A stretch of DNA of 64,000 bases from positions 186,001 through 250,000 of the forward strand of contig JBBMOL010000385.1 of the NCBI GenBank assembly GCA_037954665.1. Reading direction: 5' to 3'. Below the pieces are notes generated by a model. The model ran no database searches. It was not told the DNA's origin and worked only from the letters and a program-made list of their open reading frames with translations. Origin of the DNA: Laguncularia racemosa. Taxonomy: Eukaryota; Streptophyta; Magnoliopsida; Myrtales; Combretaceae. Shown here piece after piece: positions 11,370 through 24,665 of this stretch (its first letter is position 1; each line of letters starts with the position of its first letter). The position numbers were made by a program, and so were the translations under genes.

Positions 11370-14300
11370 ATATCAAATGTGATAAAATTGTTGTGGAACT
11401 AGTATATTTGCATACCACATCCTAATGCCATCATGATATGAAAATTCCACTGCATATTCTATATTTATAAAAACCTATAAAGATCTAGAGTCTTGCATAT
11501 ATAAATTCACAAATTGTGTGTTAAATGGCATATATTTGTTTACATACTAGTTCTAAACTCTCATAATTCATCACTACTTTATCACAAGAAAAGGAATCTT
11601 AATATCTATAATGTTCAAATTTTGACTTCAAAATAACAATTGCATCTAACAATGGTATCTTTTGAAAATTATAAAAATTATTGAAAGATCCAAAGTTTTT
11701 AAAACATCACATTTACACCCCTTTGGAAAATTAACACCAGAAAAACTTTTCCATCCATATAGCACCAAGTCAATCCTTTTATATTTATACACAATTGTAA
11801 TAGTTTTTACAAAATCAATATATTGCCAAATTTGACTTGTATCGACAAACATAACATTAACCATGTTTAAATAACTCACACATTAGAGGATGAATTAACA
11901 ATAAATAAGTATAATATATATTAATGTAAAAGTTTGTTTTAGAAAAAAATCCTCCGATGTCAACATTTTTCAAGGGGTGCAAATTTAATATTTAAATAAT
12001 TTAGGTTCTTTCTTTAATTTTGATAGTTTTCAAAGGGCACCGTTATAATTTATACAAATAACAAAGTATCTATGCCATTATTTAAAAAATAAACCAAACT
12101 AAGCCTATAAAATTTGTAACATTTGGTCCCACATTCAATCTATAAATCTTATACCAAGCTATCATATTTGTCAACATTGAGAAAATCAGCTATGCTAAAG
12201 ATGTTGCAAATCTTAATAATGAAAAATTATGTAAGTCATACACATATGCTAAATTACATACATCCCTAAATAGTTATCCTAATATCATACAATTATAAAC
12301 CACATAGATAGGCCCATTATTTACCTTATTTAAGTGGAAGGTAGCAAGCACAAACCATGGCATATGAAATCATCCTATACTAAGTTTATGGTCTATATCA
12401 GCCATCAACAACTGAAACCATTGTTGGTGCTCACAATTAACATTTTGTACCACTATTGTGGCTTGTTGACAACTTCTTCCAAGTTTCTCGACCTGTAATA
12501 ACCTCTATTCCACCATATTAATGATCCACATATAAAAAACAAAAGTAGCATCAATGCCTAGTTACAAGCCACTTTATTCAAAATATCTAAACCTTAAGAG
12601 GCAACAAACATCTGGTCCATGACCTAACCATCTAGTCATTAGCCTTAGCAAAAGCACAAACAATAAAAACAACTAAATTCCAATATTTTTTTGTTGATTT
12701 GTCTAACCAAACAAGCATAATTACAAATGTAGTAGTATCTACTTATGTAGAATCACCAACTTTTAGAATTCTAACTTCAATGTACAAACTATAATCATAC
12801 ACACATAACACATTCAAATATAATCCTACATACTCAAAAGTTTCATTTTGAACCCTAGAAACCAATGAGGGGACCAAATTGCTCAGCCATAAGATAAAAT
12901 AGTTAAGTAAGTCCTCCTTGAACCCAAGGTAGTCATCCACTTTTAGCACCTTACCTATTGCATGCCTATGGTGGTTGACCATAATTTAGCCAATTGCCTT
13001 CAAGGTCATCGTCTAAAATTCATCTTAACACTTTAGTGATCTGACCTAAAGCACCCTTAGTGGAATTGCCTAACCTTTAACCAAACTTAACGCATGTAAG
13101 AAGTCCCTTTTCAACTCTAAAACACAATCGAACTCCATTTTAGCAACAAAGTTAATCACTTCCCTAATCTCAAATGACTAACTTCACATAATTCCAAAAT
13201 TTACAATTTAAAAGATAAATTGATAAACAAAATCAACAACAATTATCGATTGTGTTGTTACTACTTTCTTCTAAAGTAGGCTTGAGCTTGGAATAGGTGT
13301 GACTTATGAGAGGAATGAGCTTGCAAGACAGCACATGTGAACTATCGAGGGCATTGGAGGTGTCTTAGGTGTGTAGACTCCCACACTCATGTTGATTAAA
13401 AGTAGAAGGTAAGGAAAGTGACACTAATTTAGTAATATAGTTCGAATGTTATGGTTTCAATTGTTTACCTTAGAGTTTTAGTCATGTATTTACAAGCAAT
13501 GAGGATGAGAGCTAGATATGGCAAGTGTATCGTGCTTCAAGATATCTTTGCCATGCATGGGGGTTGTGGTGGAGAGAATAAAGGGATTTGGTATACTTGC
13601 CCTATTCGGAGTGTGTGTTCTCACCAAGACTTATCTGACCTATGGGATGAGCCACCCAAACTTAGCTTAAAAGCCTATGGAATTACAAATATTGTCATAA
13701 GTCTTACACTAAACTTAAAAATAAAATAAATAAAAATAAAAAATAACAAACAAAAAAAAATTACTAAACTATAACCCCCTATAACATGTGCCAACAACAT
13801 ATACAGCTATGGGCAAACTAGGGTCAAGGGTCCAAAGGGGCCTCAAACCCCTATGCTTGGAAAAAATTATTTAATTAAATTTATTTTAAAATTAAATATA
13901 TGTATTATTTTTATATTTTTGAAGGTAAATTTTATCATAAATTTTCGTTTTTGGTTTTTTTTTTCTTGCTATACCATGTAAAATTGAATTTCATTAATAA
14001 AAAATTACAATCATCCAAAATCATTAAATAAAAGAAACGAGAGAGAAAGAACCATCCTAGCCCTCATTTTATCTTATTTTTTTACGTATACATATGCACC
14101 ATTAATAAAAATTAAAAGATAAATTATTTGTTCAAATATTATATAATTTAATTGATATTAAAATATTAAATAAATGACATACTCAAACTTTATCTTTTAT
14201 AGGTCATTTTTAAGGCAAGATGTGTTATTAAAATATTAAATGTTAAACATTAGAATATATTTAAACATAGTATTTAAAAATGACTTATAGAGATAATTCA

Positions 14301-15203
14301 GTTAAAAATAGCAATTAGAACTTATAAACTCCTATTTTGATATCATGAACCATGTTATATTTTGCAAAAAGCATGTTAATATTAAACCAATCTTAACATA
14401 ACATTATATTTAATAGTAAAATATAAAAGTACAATGATACCCCCAATAAAAATAGTCAACTTGTTCTTCCAATCTTTTTTTCCAAAACTTATTCTTACAA
14501 TTTGAAAAGTCTCAAAATGTCCAAACCTAACCACTTAAAAATGTTATTGCCAAAAAACAATTTAACTACATTTGATAAAAGGTTATACTTAAGAGTAAAT
14601 AATTCAAATCTCTTGAGAAACTATTTGAAGTCTATTCAATTTGTTTGAGTTTTATTTCATAGCAATTGTGTCAAGTTTGAACTCAAACTCAAGATAATAG
14701 TTTATCAAGTCAAGCGCAAATTTTATAATATTAATCTTAAATAACTTGCTTAAATGTTAGTTGAATTTAAGTCTAATTTAAATATTAATATTATTTTAAT
14801 TAAATGTTCAAACTTGAAATTCTATGCTCAATTTTAAGTTAGACTCGAATTCTAAAATTTCAACTTAAACTTGAATTCATGATGAGCGCTGCATCTTTCT
14901 AACTTATTCATTTGCGATCTTAGTGTAAATTTTGCAACTTCAAAGGAGATACAATACTGTCTACGGGATTGTCACACAATTGAGTGCAAGTGCTTTTTCT
15001 AACTCAATGAACAAATTGACTCCAAGCACGTATTTTGAAATACCCTGCGGAGCATAAAGGAATAATTTACAGCACAAGGCCTTTTCCTCAAAACCAATTT
15101 GTAGCACCATGCAGAAGTAAATGGATGAAAGCGAAGGCAATAGGAACCCAAGAAACCGAAAAAGAAAGGGGTAATTCTGCTTGGAAAGGCCTAAACACTG
15201 CTC
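11367..15203. other. Spacer E of unit 1, AT-rich, no intact gene
   Basis: 3.8 kb of AT-rich sequence between the (TA)n run and the 3' end of HIPP gene B. It contains the antisense ORF relic at 12743-12982. Several stretches (11367-11460, 12132-12180, 14850-14975) resemble spacer C. Nothing else coding was recognised. The ORF at 13451-13729 is interrupted in the other units. Confidence 0.7.
12743..12982 (-). pseudogene. Conserved unidentified ORF relic, unit 1
   Basis: An open 79-codon stretch with ordinary protein composition, e.g. GKVLKVDDYLGFKEDLLNYF and NETFEYVGLYLNVLCVYDYS. Unit 2 keeps the same reading with one TGA (27217-27445). Unit 3 (about 39130-39360) has a frameshift. A further plausible in-frame piece lies upstream on the same strand (FVAKMEFDCVLELKRDF, near 13110-13160). 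I do not recognise the family. It may be an exon of a captured or lost host gene, or an unknown transposon protein. Confidence 0.35.
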
Positions 15204-15690
15204 TCACATGATGGTGCATTGGGGTCCCGGATCAGCCTCACATACTACTGGAGCACACGGGGGATAGCCATATAAATATGGAGGAGGACAACATAGGGGG
15301 TAACAATCAAGCATCTTCTCATTTTTCTTTCTTCCTTTTTTTCTTCCTTCTTTTCTTCCTGCTTTTCTTCAGCAACAGACAATATAGAAGCAAAGCAAAA
15401 CTTCTTAAGGAGTGACTTCACCAAGGATGCTGTGTCGATGTTGTCTCCAACCAGTGTTAACTGATTCTTCTCTCTATCCGCACTCACCGAGTCCACACCT
15501 GCATATATGATTCCACCAGAAAATAAGCATCACGGTAACATTATTTTCAATTCAGCTGCCAAAATAAATTTGGCTGCAGGAATAAGCTCATGCAATTGCT
15601 GAAATCAAATCTGGAGTATCGAAAAATATGAACTGAAAAATTGAGCATGCTGCTTACCATGATACTTGGCTGTGGTGATATTCATAGCCT

Positions 15691-15938
15691 CGTTGTTGCA
15701 AGAGCAAACTAAAAACAGAGGACAAGCAACGCAGCAGGAAAAACGAAATCTGATCTTATTCATTCTCTGTAATCTCAATGTTTCTAAAAATATAGAAGTA
15801 TCAAACTTGATAAGTTTAACTTCCTAAATTGTAGCAAAATGAATCTAAACAAACTTATTTAATTCCAAGAAATCAGAACTAATTTAAACAAACCAAAAAA
15901 CTAAATTATTTGCAGTCCTAATAAGTAATATGTTAACA
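15691..15938 (-). repeat. Copia-2 3' LTR
   Basis: 248 bp from cgttgttgcaag (first base changed from t) to aatatgttaaca. It lies next to exon 2 of HIPP gene B. A short purine-rich stretch (minus-strand ggaggag) adjoins its inner edge, as expected of a polypurine tract. Confidence 0.92.
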
Positions 15939-15951
15939 CTCCTCCATGCTT

Positions 15952-18900
15952 TTAGGAGCTGCAAATTCCAAGTTTTTGTCTCAATAATTCAGACTTGTTT
16001 GCTGGTAGAGGCTTTGTAAAGATGTCCGCCACTTGTTCCTCTAACTTGCAATACACAAAGCTAATGTCTCCTTCTTTTTGCATTTCCCTTAAGAAGAATA
16101 ACTCAATCTTGAAATGTTTTGTTTTTCCATGAAAAACTGGGTTATTAGATATTGCAATAGTTGCTTGATTATCGACATATATTTTTGTTTCACTTTGTTG
16201 CTGCATCCATAAGTCACACAGCAACTTCTGTAAACACAAGGCTTGATTGACAGTAGCTACAACAGCAATGAACTCGGCTTTAGCAATTGATTGCATAACA
16301 GTGTCTTGCTTCTTGGAATTCATCTTAGTAGATTTAAGCTTTCACTTTTCTTGAAGTTTACACCAAGATTGATTGTTCCCTTGATGTATCTAACCACTCT
16401 TTTTGCTGCCTTTAGATGTGTTTCACTAACACAATGCATGAAAGGAGATAGGATACTTGTAGTAAAGAGTATGTTAGGTCTTGTTGTGGTTAAGTACATT
16501 AGACATCCAACCAAACTTCTGAAGTAGCTTCCATTAACTTTATTTATGCCATCATCCTTGCTTAAGCTTTCCTTTTGATTCATTAGAGTAGTCATTTCCT
16601 TGCAATCTTCCATGTTAAACTTCTTGAGGATTTCTTTTGCATATTTCATTTGACATATGAAGACTTCATCTTCTAGCTACTTGATCTTCATTCCCAAAAT
16701 GTATGTCATTAAACCAAGATCAGTCATATCAAAGCTTTCCAACATTTCTATATCTTAAATTCTTTAACTAGCTTGGAATTTCCACCTGTAATTAAAAGAT
16801 CATCAACATAAAGAGAGACTATAATTAGATCAGCTCCTTTGTGTTTTACATAAAGTGTAGCTTCAGACATGCTTTTTACAAATCCTAAGCTTGATAGATG
16901 CTTATCTATCGTGCTGTACCATGCTCTAGGTGCTTGCTTCAAACCATATAAGGCCTTCTTGAGCAAGTACACCTTGTCTTCTTTGCCTTGTTCTACAAAT
17001 CCATTAGGTTACTCGACATAGATCTCTTTTTGTAAGGAACCATTTAGGAATGCAGATTTGACGTCCAGCTGTAGTACTCTCCATCCATGTTGTGCAGCAA
17101 TGGCCAAGACTAAACATATGGTATCTAATCTAGCAAATGGAGCAAATGTATCAGAATAATCAACCCCAAAAATCTAAGCATATCCCTTGACAACAAGTCT
17201 TGCTTTATGCTTGTTGACAAATCCATCAGCGTTTAGTTTGGTCCAGAACACACACTTTACTCCAATAATTTTTCTATCAGCTAATTTATTTACTAGCTCC
17301 CATGTCTTGTTTTTTCTGATCATTGCCATTTCTTCTTCCATTGCCTTTTGCCACTTCTGATCCTTAGCAGCTTCTTCATAACTGGCTGGTCCATAGATGG
17401 CAACACAACACCGTTGATAGACGTCCTGAAGTGGTCCGGTTCCTCTGACTAGTGGATCATCTTCCATTTCTTCTCGCCACAACTTTGTTTCCTAATCTTC
17501 ACTTGATTGGAACCAAAAGCTAAAATGTTATATGGTCACTTGTGTTTCCTTTGGTTGTTCCCATCTCCACTTTTTGTTTTCATTAAAAGTCACATCTCTA
17601 CTGACTATAATTTTTCCAGTTTGAGGTTGATAGATCTTGTATGCTTTGGATGTGGAACTATAGCCTATAAAGGTGCCTTGTTCTGATCTCTTATCCAACT
17701 TATCACGCTTAATTTTTGGAATATGAGAAAAACACAAGCAACTAAACAATCTAAGGAAATTTAATGAAAGTTTGTGACCATACTAAGCTTCAAAGGGTGT
17801 TTTGTTCTTCAATGCTCATGTGGGCAATATGTTCTGCAAGAAAACAGCCTTGCTTGCAGCTTCCACCCATAAATTCTTTGGTAAATCTTTATCATGCAAC
17901 ATACACCTCACCATCTCCATTATGTATCTGTTGCTTCTTTCACTCACTCCATTTTGTAGTGGAGTGTGTGGAGCTATTAGTTGATGTTGGATACCTGCCT
18001 CTTTGCAAAACGTGTTGAATTTTTCTTATGTGTATTCCTTTCCATTATTAGACCTTATAGCTTGGATTTTGCAATCACTTTGATTTTCTACCATTCATTT
18101 AAACTTCCAAAACACATCAACTACTTCTAATTTATACTTCAAGAAAAAAATCTAACACATCCTTGTGAGGTCATCAATAAATATAACATAGTAATGACTA
18201 CCTGCTATGGAAGGCGTCTTGTGCGGCCCTGCAATGTTTGTATGAATTAGTTATAGTTTGTGTGTAGCTTTCCAAGATGGTTTAGGAAATGGTTTCTTAC
18301 TTTGTTTACCATACTAACAAGCATTGCAAGTTGGTAAGAAGTTTGAAAATGTTGGAAGTCCAATTCTAAGCTCCTTTTCCTTCAGAAATTTCATCCTCTT
18401 CAAATGGCAATGACCGAGCCTCTTATGCTATAACTTAGTGTTGCTTGCTCCTGAAGTGAATGTTGTTGGTTCTTTAGTAATTAGATCGAAGGAAAAAAAA
18501 TTTCCTTTCATCCATACACTTAGAACGTGCTAACTTGTGGCATTAAGTATATTGCAATAATTCTCTTCATAGATGACCTTAAGTCCACATTCAACTAGCT
18601 GGCTAACACTCAGCAAATTCTGATCGATTATAGGTACATAATGAACATCGGATATGTTCTTTGAGCCATCAGCACCTAATATGATCACCGTCCTTATTCC
18701 TTTAACAGGGATGTAATCACCACCACTAATTTTAACTTTGGTAATGTTAGTTGGCCTCAAGTTTTTGAAGAGTCTCTTGTCGTTGGTCATGTGGTTTGTA
18801 CATCTACTATTAATCAACCAACTTTCGAATGAGCAGCCATTTGCCACGTAAGATGCTACGAATAGTTAATCTTCATCCTCTTATTCAAAAACTTATGCTT

Positions 18901-19804
18901 CACTCACTTGCTACTGAAATTTTTTCTTGCAAATGATTGCCTCATGTCCCATTTGATTAAATTTAGAGCACTTCGCATCAAGTCTCCTCTAGCATTTGTA
19001 TGGTGGATGACCTTCTTTGCCACAATGTCTACACGAAGGATACTTGTTCTTACAGTTCCCTTTTCTTTCTCTATTATTATTCGGAGCAAACAGAGGATTT
19101 CTATCTTCACTTTTCTTCTTTTTCCACTTGCTTTTATCAGCTCTGTGGTGTTTTGCCATCAAGGCTCCTTTAGTGTTAACGTTTTCCCTCATGTGCCTTC
19201 TTTGTTCTTGTACCAGCAATGAGTGTAACAGCTCAACCAAGGAATTTTTCTATAGATCTTTAGTGTTCTCTAGTGTTGTTAGTGTTGCTTCATAGCACTC
19301 AGGCACTGTCACTAGGATCTTCTCAACAATCCTTGAGTCATTCAACTCTGATACTGGCAATTTGATTTTGTTTGAAATGTCTAGAAGCCTATCTGAATAC
19401 TCCTTAATCGTTTTAGAATCCTTCATCTTTTGCAATTCAAAATCCCTAATCAGATTTAGCACATTCATCCTCTGATCCTCTCGTCACCAGCGTACTCTTT
19501 CTTAAGGTAATCCCAGATGGACTTAGCTGTCTTGCATGACATGATCCTTGTGAAAAGTGTTGAAGACACCGCAACAAACAAGCATGCTTTGGCTTTCGAC
19601 TTTTTCGTTTTCTTCTTCTTGTGTGTTTTGATTTGTGCCATGGTGGGATTCTTTGGAAGTGTTATAGGATCATAATCTTCTTCCACAGCTTCCCAAAGAT
19701 CCAAGGCTTCTAGATATGTCTCCATTCGGACAACTTAGATCTAATAATTTTCTCCATCAAACACAAGTGGAGCAATTGACGAGAAGCTCGCTTTTGTTTT
19801 CCAT
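15952..19804 (-). pseudogene. Copia-2 gag-pol relic
   Basis: Gag starts near 19804. A UBN2-type gag (AVEEDYDPITLPKNPTMAQI), a CCHC knuckle (CRHCGKEGHPPYKC) and a protease decayed to SWLINSRCTNHM (DSG lost) come first. Integrase (18200-17500), reverse transcriptase with YVDD (about 16795-16820) and RNase H (16323-15952) follow. After a frameshift near 19468, one frame holds to about 16748 with several stops. Two more shifts follow, and about 100 bp joining reverse transcriptase to RNase H (near 16322) is missing, including the region of the first catalytic Asp. It is not functional. Confidence 0.9.
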
Positions 19805-19861
19805 AGCGAGACGGGAAATTTTTTAACACAGATCCCTTAGGAATGTACCTCTAATACCAAT

Positions 19862-20109
19862 TGTTGTTCCAAGAGCAAAGTAAAAACAAAGGACAAGCAA
19901 CGCAGCAGGAAAACCGAAATCTGATCTTATTCATTCATTGTAATCTCAATGTTTCTAAAAATATAGAAGTATCAAACTTGATAAGTTTAACCTTCTAAAT
20001 TATAGCAAAACGAATATAAACAAACTTATTTACTTCCAAGAAATCAGAACTAATTTAAACAAACCAAAAAACTAAATTATTTGCTGTCCTAATAAGCAAT
20101 ATGTTAACA
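19862..20109 (-). repeat. Copia-2 5' LTR
   Basis: 248 bp from tgttgttccaag to aatatgttaaca. It adjoins the primer site on its inner side and the other half of HIPP exon 2 on its outer side. Confidence 0.92.
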
Positions 20110-20806
20110 GCCTTTCTTTTTGCATCTTCACAAGGCATCAGCACCTCAATTACTATCTTTTGCTGCAAAACATTAGCCCGGTTAGAATGCAAATCAGTTA
20201 CTATTCTCAGTGCAGTTCTACTAGAGTTCGGTTTTCTTGTTATCCAAGTCAGAGGTGACCAAAATAGTAACAAATAAGGAGCTTTCTATGGAGCGGAAGA
20301 CCCAATATCCTCACCAAGAGAAAGTCAATGGGGATACCGTGACTAATCAAAAGAAAAATGGTGGCCTTGGAATTCCTAAACTGAATATGGACAAAGAGGG
20401 CTTTGCGTTGATTGGTTCTCTTCATTTTTTATAGTGGCACGGTAGGAGAAAATGAACGGTCTGTGACAAAGGACGCGCTGGTATTGCAGTGTGATATGTA
20501 ACGTTAGTAACAAAGCTTCCTTTTACCAAGATGAGCTCGTCTCAGTCTTTCAATTATATGTTACCACGTACGAAAATAAAAATAAAAAATGAGTTATATT
20601 ATATATCTTCTATGCATGTTATCGATAGAAATGTATATACGTAAACACTATTTTGATATAAGAAAACTTGATAGTTGGTACAAACTATTAGTGCACTAAA
20701 GAGATTGAACTTGCCTTCATCTTAATCAGCTGAAACTGCAACAAGGATGATGGGTTTCCCTCCTATGATGGATTTTCTTGCTTATACGTCTAGTTTGGAT
20801 ATTGCA

Positions 20807-20817
20807 TTATATATACT
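20807..20817 (-). promoter_or_regulatory. TATA box of HIPP gene B
   Basis: Same minus-strand AGTATATATAA box as in unit 1, about 87 bp upstream of the ATGAAG exon. The sequence between box and start is well conserved with unit 1. Confidence 0.55.
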
Positions 20818-20865
20818 AGTTAGATGCCAGATCGGGAATGAAGTTTTACGTGTTGACCGAGTCGT

Positions 20866-23800
20866 GATTTGAGGAATATTTGCTTTTGTCAATTCTTGTT
20901 TGTTTCATAAAGATGAATAGCAATCTAGAACAAATTCATAATCTTCATATCAATCGAGATAATGTCGATAGCCCGTCTATGGTCATCGGAAACAGTATGC
21001 TCAATGGAACAAACTATTTAGCATGGAGTAGGTCTGTTAAAATGGGATTGGGAGGGAAATTGAAGATAGGTTTTATAGATAGAAGTGTTATTAGACCTAA
21101 TCAGAATTCACTGAATTTTAATAAGGGGATTAGTGCGATTATATGGTTCATTGTTGGATCCTAAACCTAATGATAAGTGATTTTTCACAAATTATTTGTA
21201 CACTCGATCGGCTAATGAATTGTGGATAGAAGTGACCAATCAATATGGATAGGGTAATGCGCCATTGGGATTTCAATCGCAATTTGAAGTTAGTAATATC
21301 GAGCAAATGAATTAAGTCTATAAGAGATTATTACAACAAGCTTAAGAGATGTTGGGATGAATTACAAGTCTTACACAATTACCTATTTGTGAATGTGGAC
21401 TCTTAGAATACTATACATGTTGATTGAAGGAGTGGATTATTGAGTTTGAATCGCAGAGCAAGTTGATTCAATTTCTGATGGCTTTAAATGAGGAATACGA
21501 AGCCATACGAAACCAAATTCTCTCTATAGGTCTTCTTCTTACAGTGAATAGAGAATATTATCTAGTTCAACAGGCTGAGAAACAAAAACAATTGATAGTT
21601 AGTAGGATTCATGATTCAGAGGTTGCTACCCTTAATCTAAAGAGAACAAATTTTCATAAAAATAGTTTTTGGTAAGCGAAGAGGTAGGACATTTGGAAAA
21701 ACAATTTGCAAATATTATAGAGCTGAGGGCCATACTATTGAAAACTACTTTGAATTAATTAGTTATTCGGGCTAGTTTAAGGGAAGGAGACTTGGTAAAG
21801 ATGAAAATAAAGTGGCTGCCTATCATGTTTTCTTTAAAAATGTTTCTTTTTCTACTCCACTAGAATGTGTGAAGGATGATAATGCAACATGCTCATCTAA
21901 AGAAGATGTTTGGCTAATTTATAGTGTCTATCAAGAAGTCATGAAACTAATGAAGAAAAAGCAGATGAATGAGCATTTGGCCACCAATTTTGTAGGAAAG
22001 TCATATTCATTCTTTTATTTTAATATTGAGAATAATGATTTTTGTTCTTAGATTGTTGATACAGGTTCCACTGATCATATCACACCACATCAATCCTTAT
22101 TGACAGAAAAATACACATTAACTAAACTAGCTTCTGTTAGCTTACCAAATGGAACTCTTAAATCAATTCAAATCGTTGCTTCTATTCATATTTCTTCATC
22201 ACTAGTACTTAGAAATGTATTCTATGATCCGAATTTTAAACAGTCTTTTATTTGTGCGCAAAGTCCTTGCTGAAAACCAGTTGACCATAGAAATTGATCC
22301 TCATGTTTTTGTTTTTCAAGATCGATGCAATAAACACATTGTTGCATCAACTAAAGCTTGAAATGACTTGTATGTTCTATAGTCTAATGCCATGTCGGGT
22401 TCAACTCCATTAGTTGATCAACCTTAGAATGTTATGTCCAATCTTAGTCATGTTGATAATAAAATTAGTCTTGTTCACCTGCTACATAGTTGATTGGGTC
22501 ACTTGTCTTTCTCTAAGCTTCAACATTTAACAAATTTTAAACACAAAGATACAAACAACCTTATATGTGACATATGTTTAGAAGAAAAAAATGCAAAGTC
22601 TATCTTTCAAATGTAGCGTTATTCCTTACATCCTATCCATCTATTACATGTTGAAATTTGCGGTCTGTATTCTATTCCTTCTATTTCTAGCACTAGACAA
22701 TTCCTTACCATTCATGATGATTGTTCTTGTTGTACTTGGACTTACATTGTCAACAATAACTCTCAAGTAACTGGTTGCCTTGATTAAATTTCCGAAATGA
22801 TTCATACACATTTTGGAGCTACACCACAATTAATCAAAGTCAATAATGGTTTAGAATTTGTTTCTTATGCTTATGAAGATCCTTTTCATGGTCTTGACAT
22901 TGTACACCAAAGAACTATGACCTATACACCATAACAAAATGGGAGAGTTGAGCGAAAACATCAACATCTCATTGAGACTGCTAAAGCTTTAAGACTATGC
23001 TAATTTGCGAAAATGGTTTTAGGGAGAGTGCGTACTTATTGCTACCTATCTTATCAACCTAATGCCTATGGAAAAATTAGACTAGAAATCTCCTTTTTAG
23101 GTTTTATTCAAGCACAAACCATCATATGATCATATGAGAATCATGGGTTACCTTTGTTACGTAGCCAACGACATACCTAATAAAGACGAATTTGATTAAA
23201 GAGATTTCAAATGTATTTTTCTTAGTTATGCTTTTGGACAAAAAGGCTATAAAGTATATGATTTAAATTCATGATAGACTTTGTTTAGCAGAGATGTCAT
23301 TTTTCATGAAACCATATTTCCCTTTCGGACCATGTCAAATAATGTTTCTCTAGATTCCCCTTCAGTTCTGACTATATATCCTTCCTTTTTTAATGGTGAT
23401 CGATGTTTTTTATCTTAGAAACTTTGGTTCAGTTCTTGGCAGATCTCCATAATTAGTCACCATTCGTTGTCCTACTAATAATTCTATTCCTTCTTCTTCT
23501 TCCAAACATTATGATCTTAAAAGATCCACTAGGTGGCGTAAATGTCCTCCTTGGTTAATAGACTATGTACACTCATTACCCACAAGTTTGGTTAATCATA
23601 ATTGTACAAATTTCACATATCCTCTATTTGATTTATCTACCTTTCATGATTATATTGTGACTTTAGCACAAGTTTAGACAATTCATGAACCTTTATCTTA
23701 TTCTCATGCTTTTAAAACTAAAGAATGGATAGATGATATGAACAAGGAAATCGAAGCATTAGAGATGAATGATACTTGGGACCCTACTAACTTACCATTG

Positions 23801-24665
23801 AGCAAGAGAGCAATTTATGTAAATGGGTTTTCTAAGTTAAAAACAAACTAGATGGTAGCGTAGAAAGGTATAAGGCTAGAGTAGTAGCTAAAGGTTTTAC
23901 TTAAATTGAAGGAATGGATTACCACGATACTTTTTCTCCTGTAGCAAAGCTTAGCACAATGCAAGTTCTTATTGTTGTAGCTACTACATCTAATTAGCCT
24001 ATACATTAGGTTGATATAAATAACATTTCCTTACATGGTTCTTTAGATGAGGAAATCTATATGTTGCCTCCACTTGGTTATTCTATACCTCGTCCTCATC
24101 AAGTGTGCTTCCTTAAATGCTCACTTTATAGACTTAAACAACCCTCTTGAGATTGGAATATTGAGATTTCACAATTTTTTATTTAGCAAGGTTTTACTCA
24201 ATTTGCTCATTCTCTCATCAAGATACTTTTGTGGTTGTTCTTTTATACATAGATGATATGTTAATCACAAGAAATTGTGCTCAGTTAATTTCCTCCTTGA
24301 AGTTTGTTCTTGATTCCCAATTTACTATCAAGGATTTGGGATTAGCTCAATTCTTTCTTGGCATTGAATTCTACGAAACCATAGTAGGCACACTTTTTAA
24401 CCAAAAAAGTTTATTCTTGACTTTTTACCTGAGACATGGTTATCTAGATGTAAAGCATTTTCTTTGTCTTTGCCTTGTAGTTTATTGCTAAACAAGGATA
24501 CTGGAGTAGTTCTTGATGATCCTCATCTTTATCAATGCATTGTTAGCCGCTTGTTATATTTGACCTGAACTCGTCCGAACATCTATTAGCTCCTTGTTAT
24601 GTTTGACCTTAACTCGTTCGAACATTTGTTATGCTGTGAACAAGTTAAGCCAGTTTATCTCCATA
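20866..24665 (+). mobile_element. D-2, second copy of the truncated Copia element
   Basis: Collinear with D-1 but without the 5' LTR and primer site, which fell in the unit 2 deletion. Gag is at 20914-21670 (LNGTNYLAWSRSVKMGLGGK keeps the AWSRS form), followed by protease (DTGSTDHITPHQ read near 22060-22090), integrase relics, and reverse transcriptase (LLYIDDMLIT near 24240). It ends at the same point as D-1 and shares most of its stops. Confidence 0.82.

Larger units (their letters stand above)
4175..15596. repeat. Tandem unit 1 (HIPP gene A, spacer C, element D, spacer E)
   Basis: First visible unit of the array. The order is HIPP intron 2/exon 2/intron 1/exon 1, spacer C (4990-6324), Copia relic D (6325-10250), fossil Gypsy LTR (10391-11054), a (TA)n run and spacer E up to the 3' end of HIPP gene B. 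The same order recurs in units 2 and 3 with high identity over kilobases. Unit-specific changes are a 62-bp loss in intron 1 (near 4366), a loss of about 150 bp near 14120, and absence of a 44-bp block near 4492 that units 3 and 4 have. Confidence 0.9.
15691..20109 (-). mobile_element. Copia-2, full-length decayed LTR retrotransposon
   Basis: 4,419 bp with two 248-bp LTRs. The flanking gcct at 15687-15690 recurs at 20110-20113, and the uninterrupted sequence in units 3 and 4 (catagcctttc) shows the empty site, so the target duplication is 4-5 bp. The primer site relic is at 19848-19859. Gag resembles Copia-1 (MAQIK then KKKTKKSKAKACLF in both), so the two are relatives with different LTRs. 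By eye the LTRs differ at about 15 of 248 positions. Confidence 0.95.
15204..20720 (-). pseudogene. HIPP gene B, exon 2 split by Copia-2, exon 3 frameshifted
   Basis: Exon 1 is ATGAAG at 20715-20720 with the GC donor. Exon 2 is broken into 20110-20162 (KIVIEVLMPCEDAKRK part) and 15658-15690 (MNITTAKYH part) by Copia-2. Exon 3 is 15204-15498: HMA strands 2-4 (VDSVSADREKNQLTLVGDN, KKFCFASILSVAEE), then a Glu/Lys-rich linker, a Cys/Pro-rich tail (YPLCCPPPYLYGYPP) and a terminal CTIM prenylation box before TGA at 15204-15206. One base is missing in the linker (about 15321-15331), shifting the frame. With it restored, the three exons would add up to 128 codons, so the exon model fits exactly. Two independent lesions make this copy a pseudogene. 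Confidence 0.9.

Noticed and set aside
13451..13729. 92-codon ORF in spacer E
   Set aside because: The copies in units 2 and 3 carry stops (for example in ggatttggtagac), and no family was recognised.
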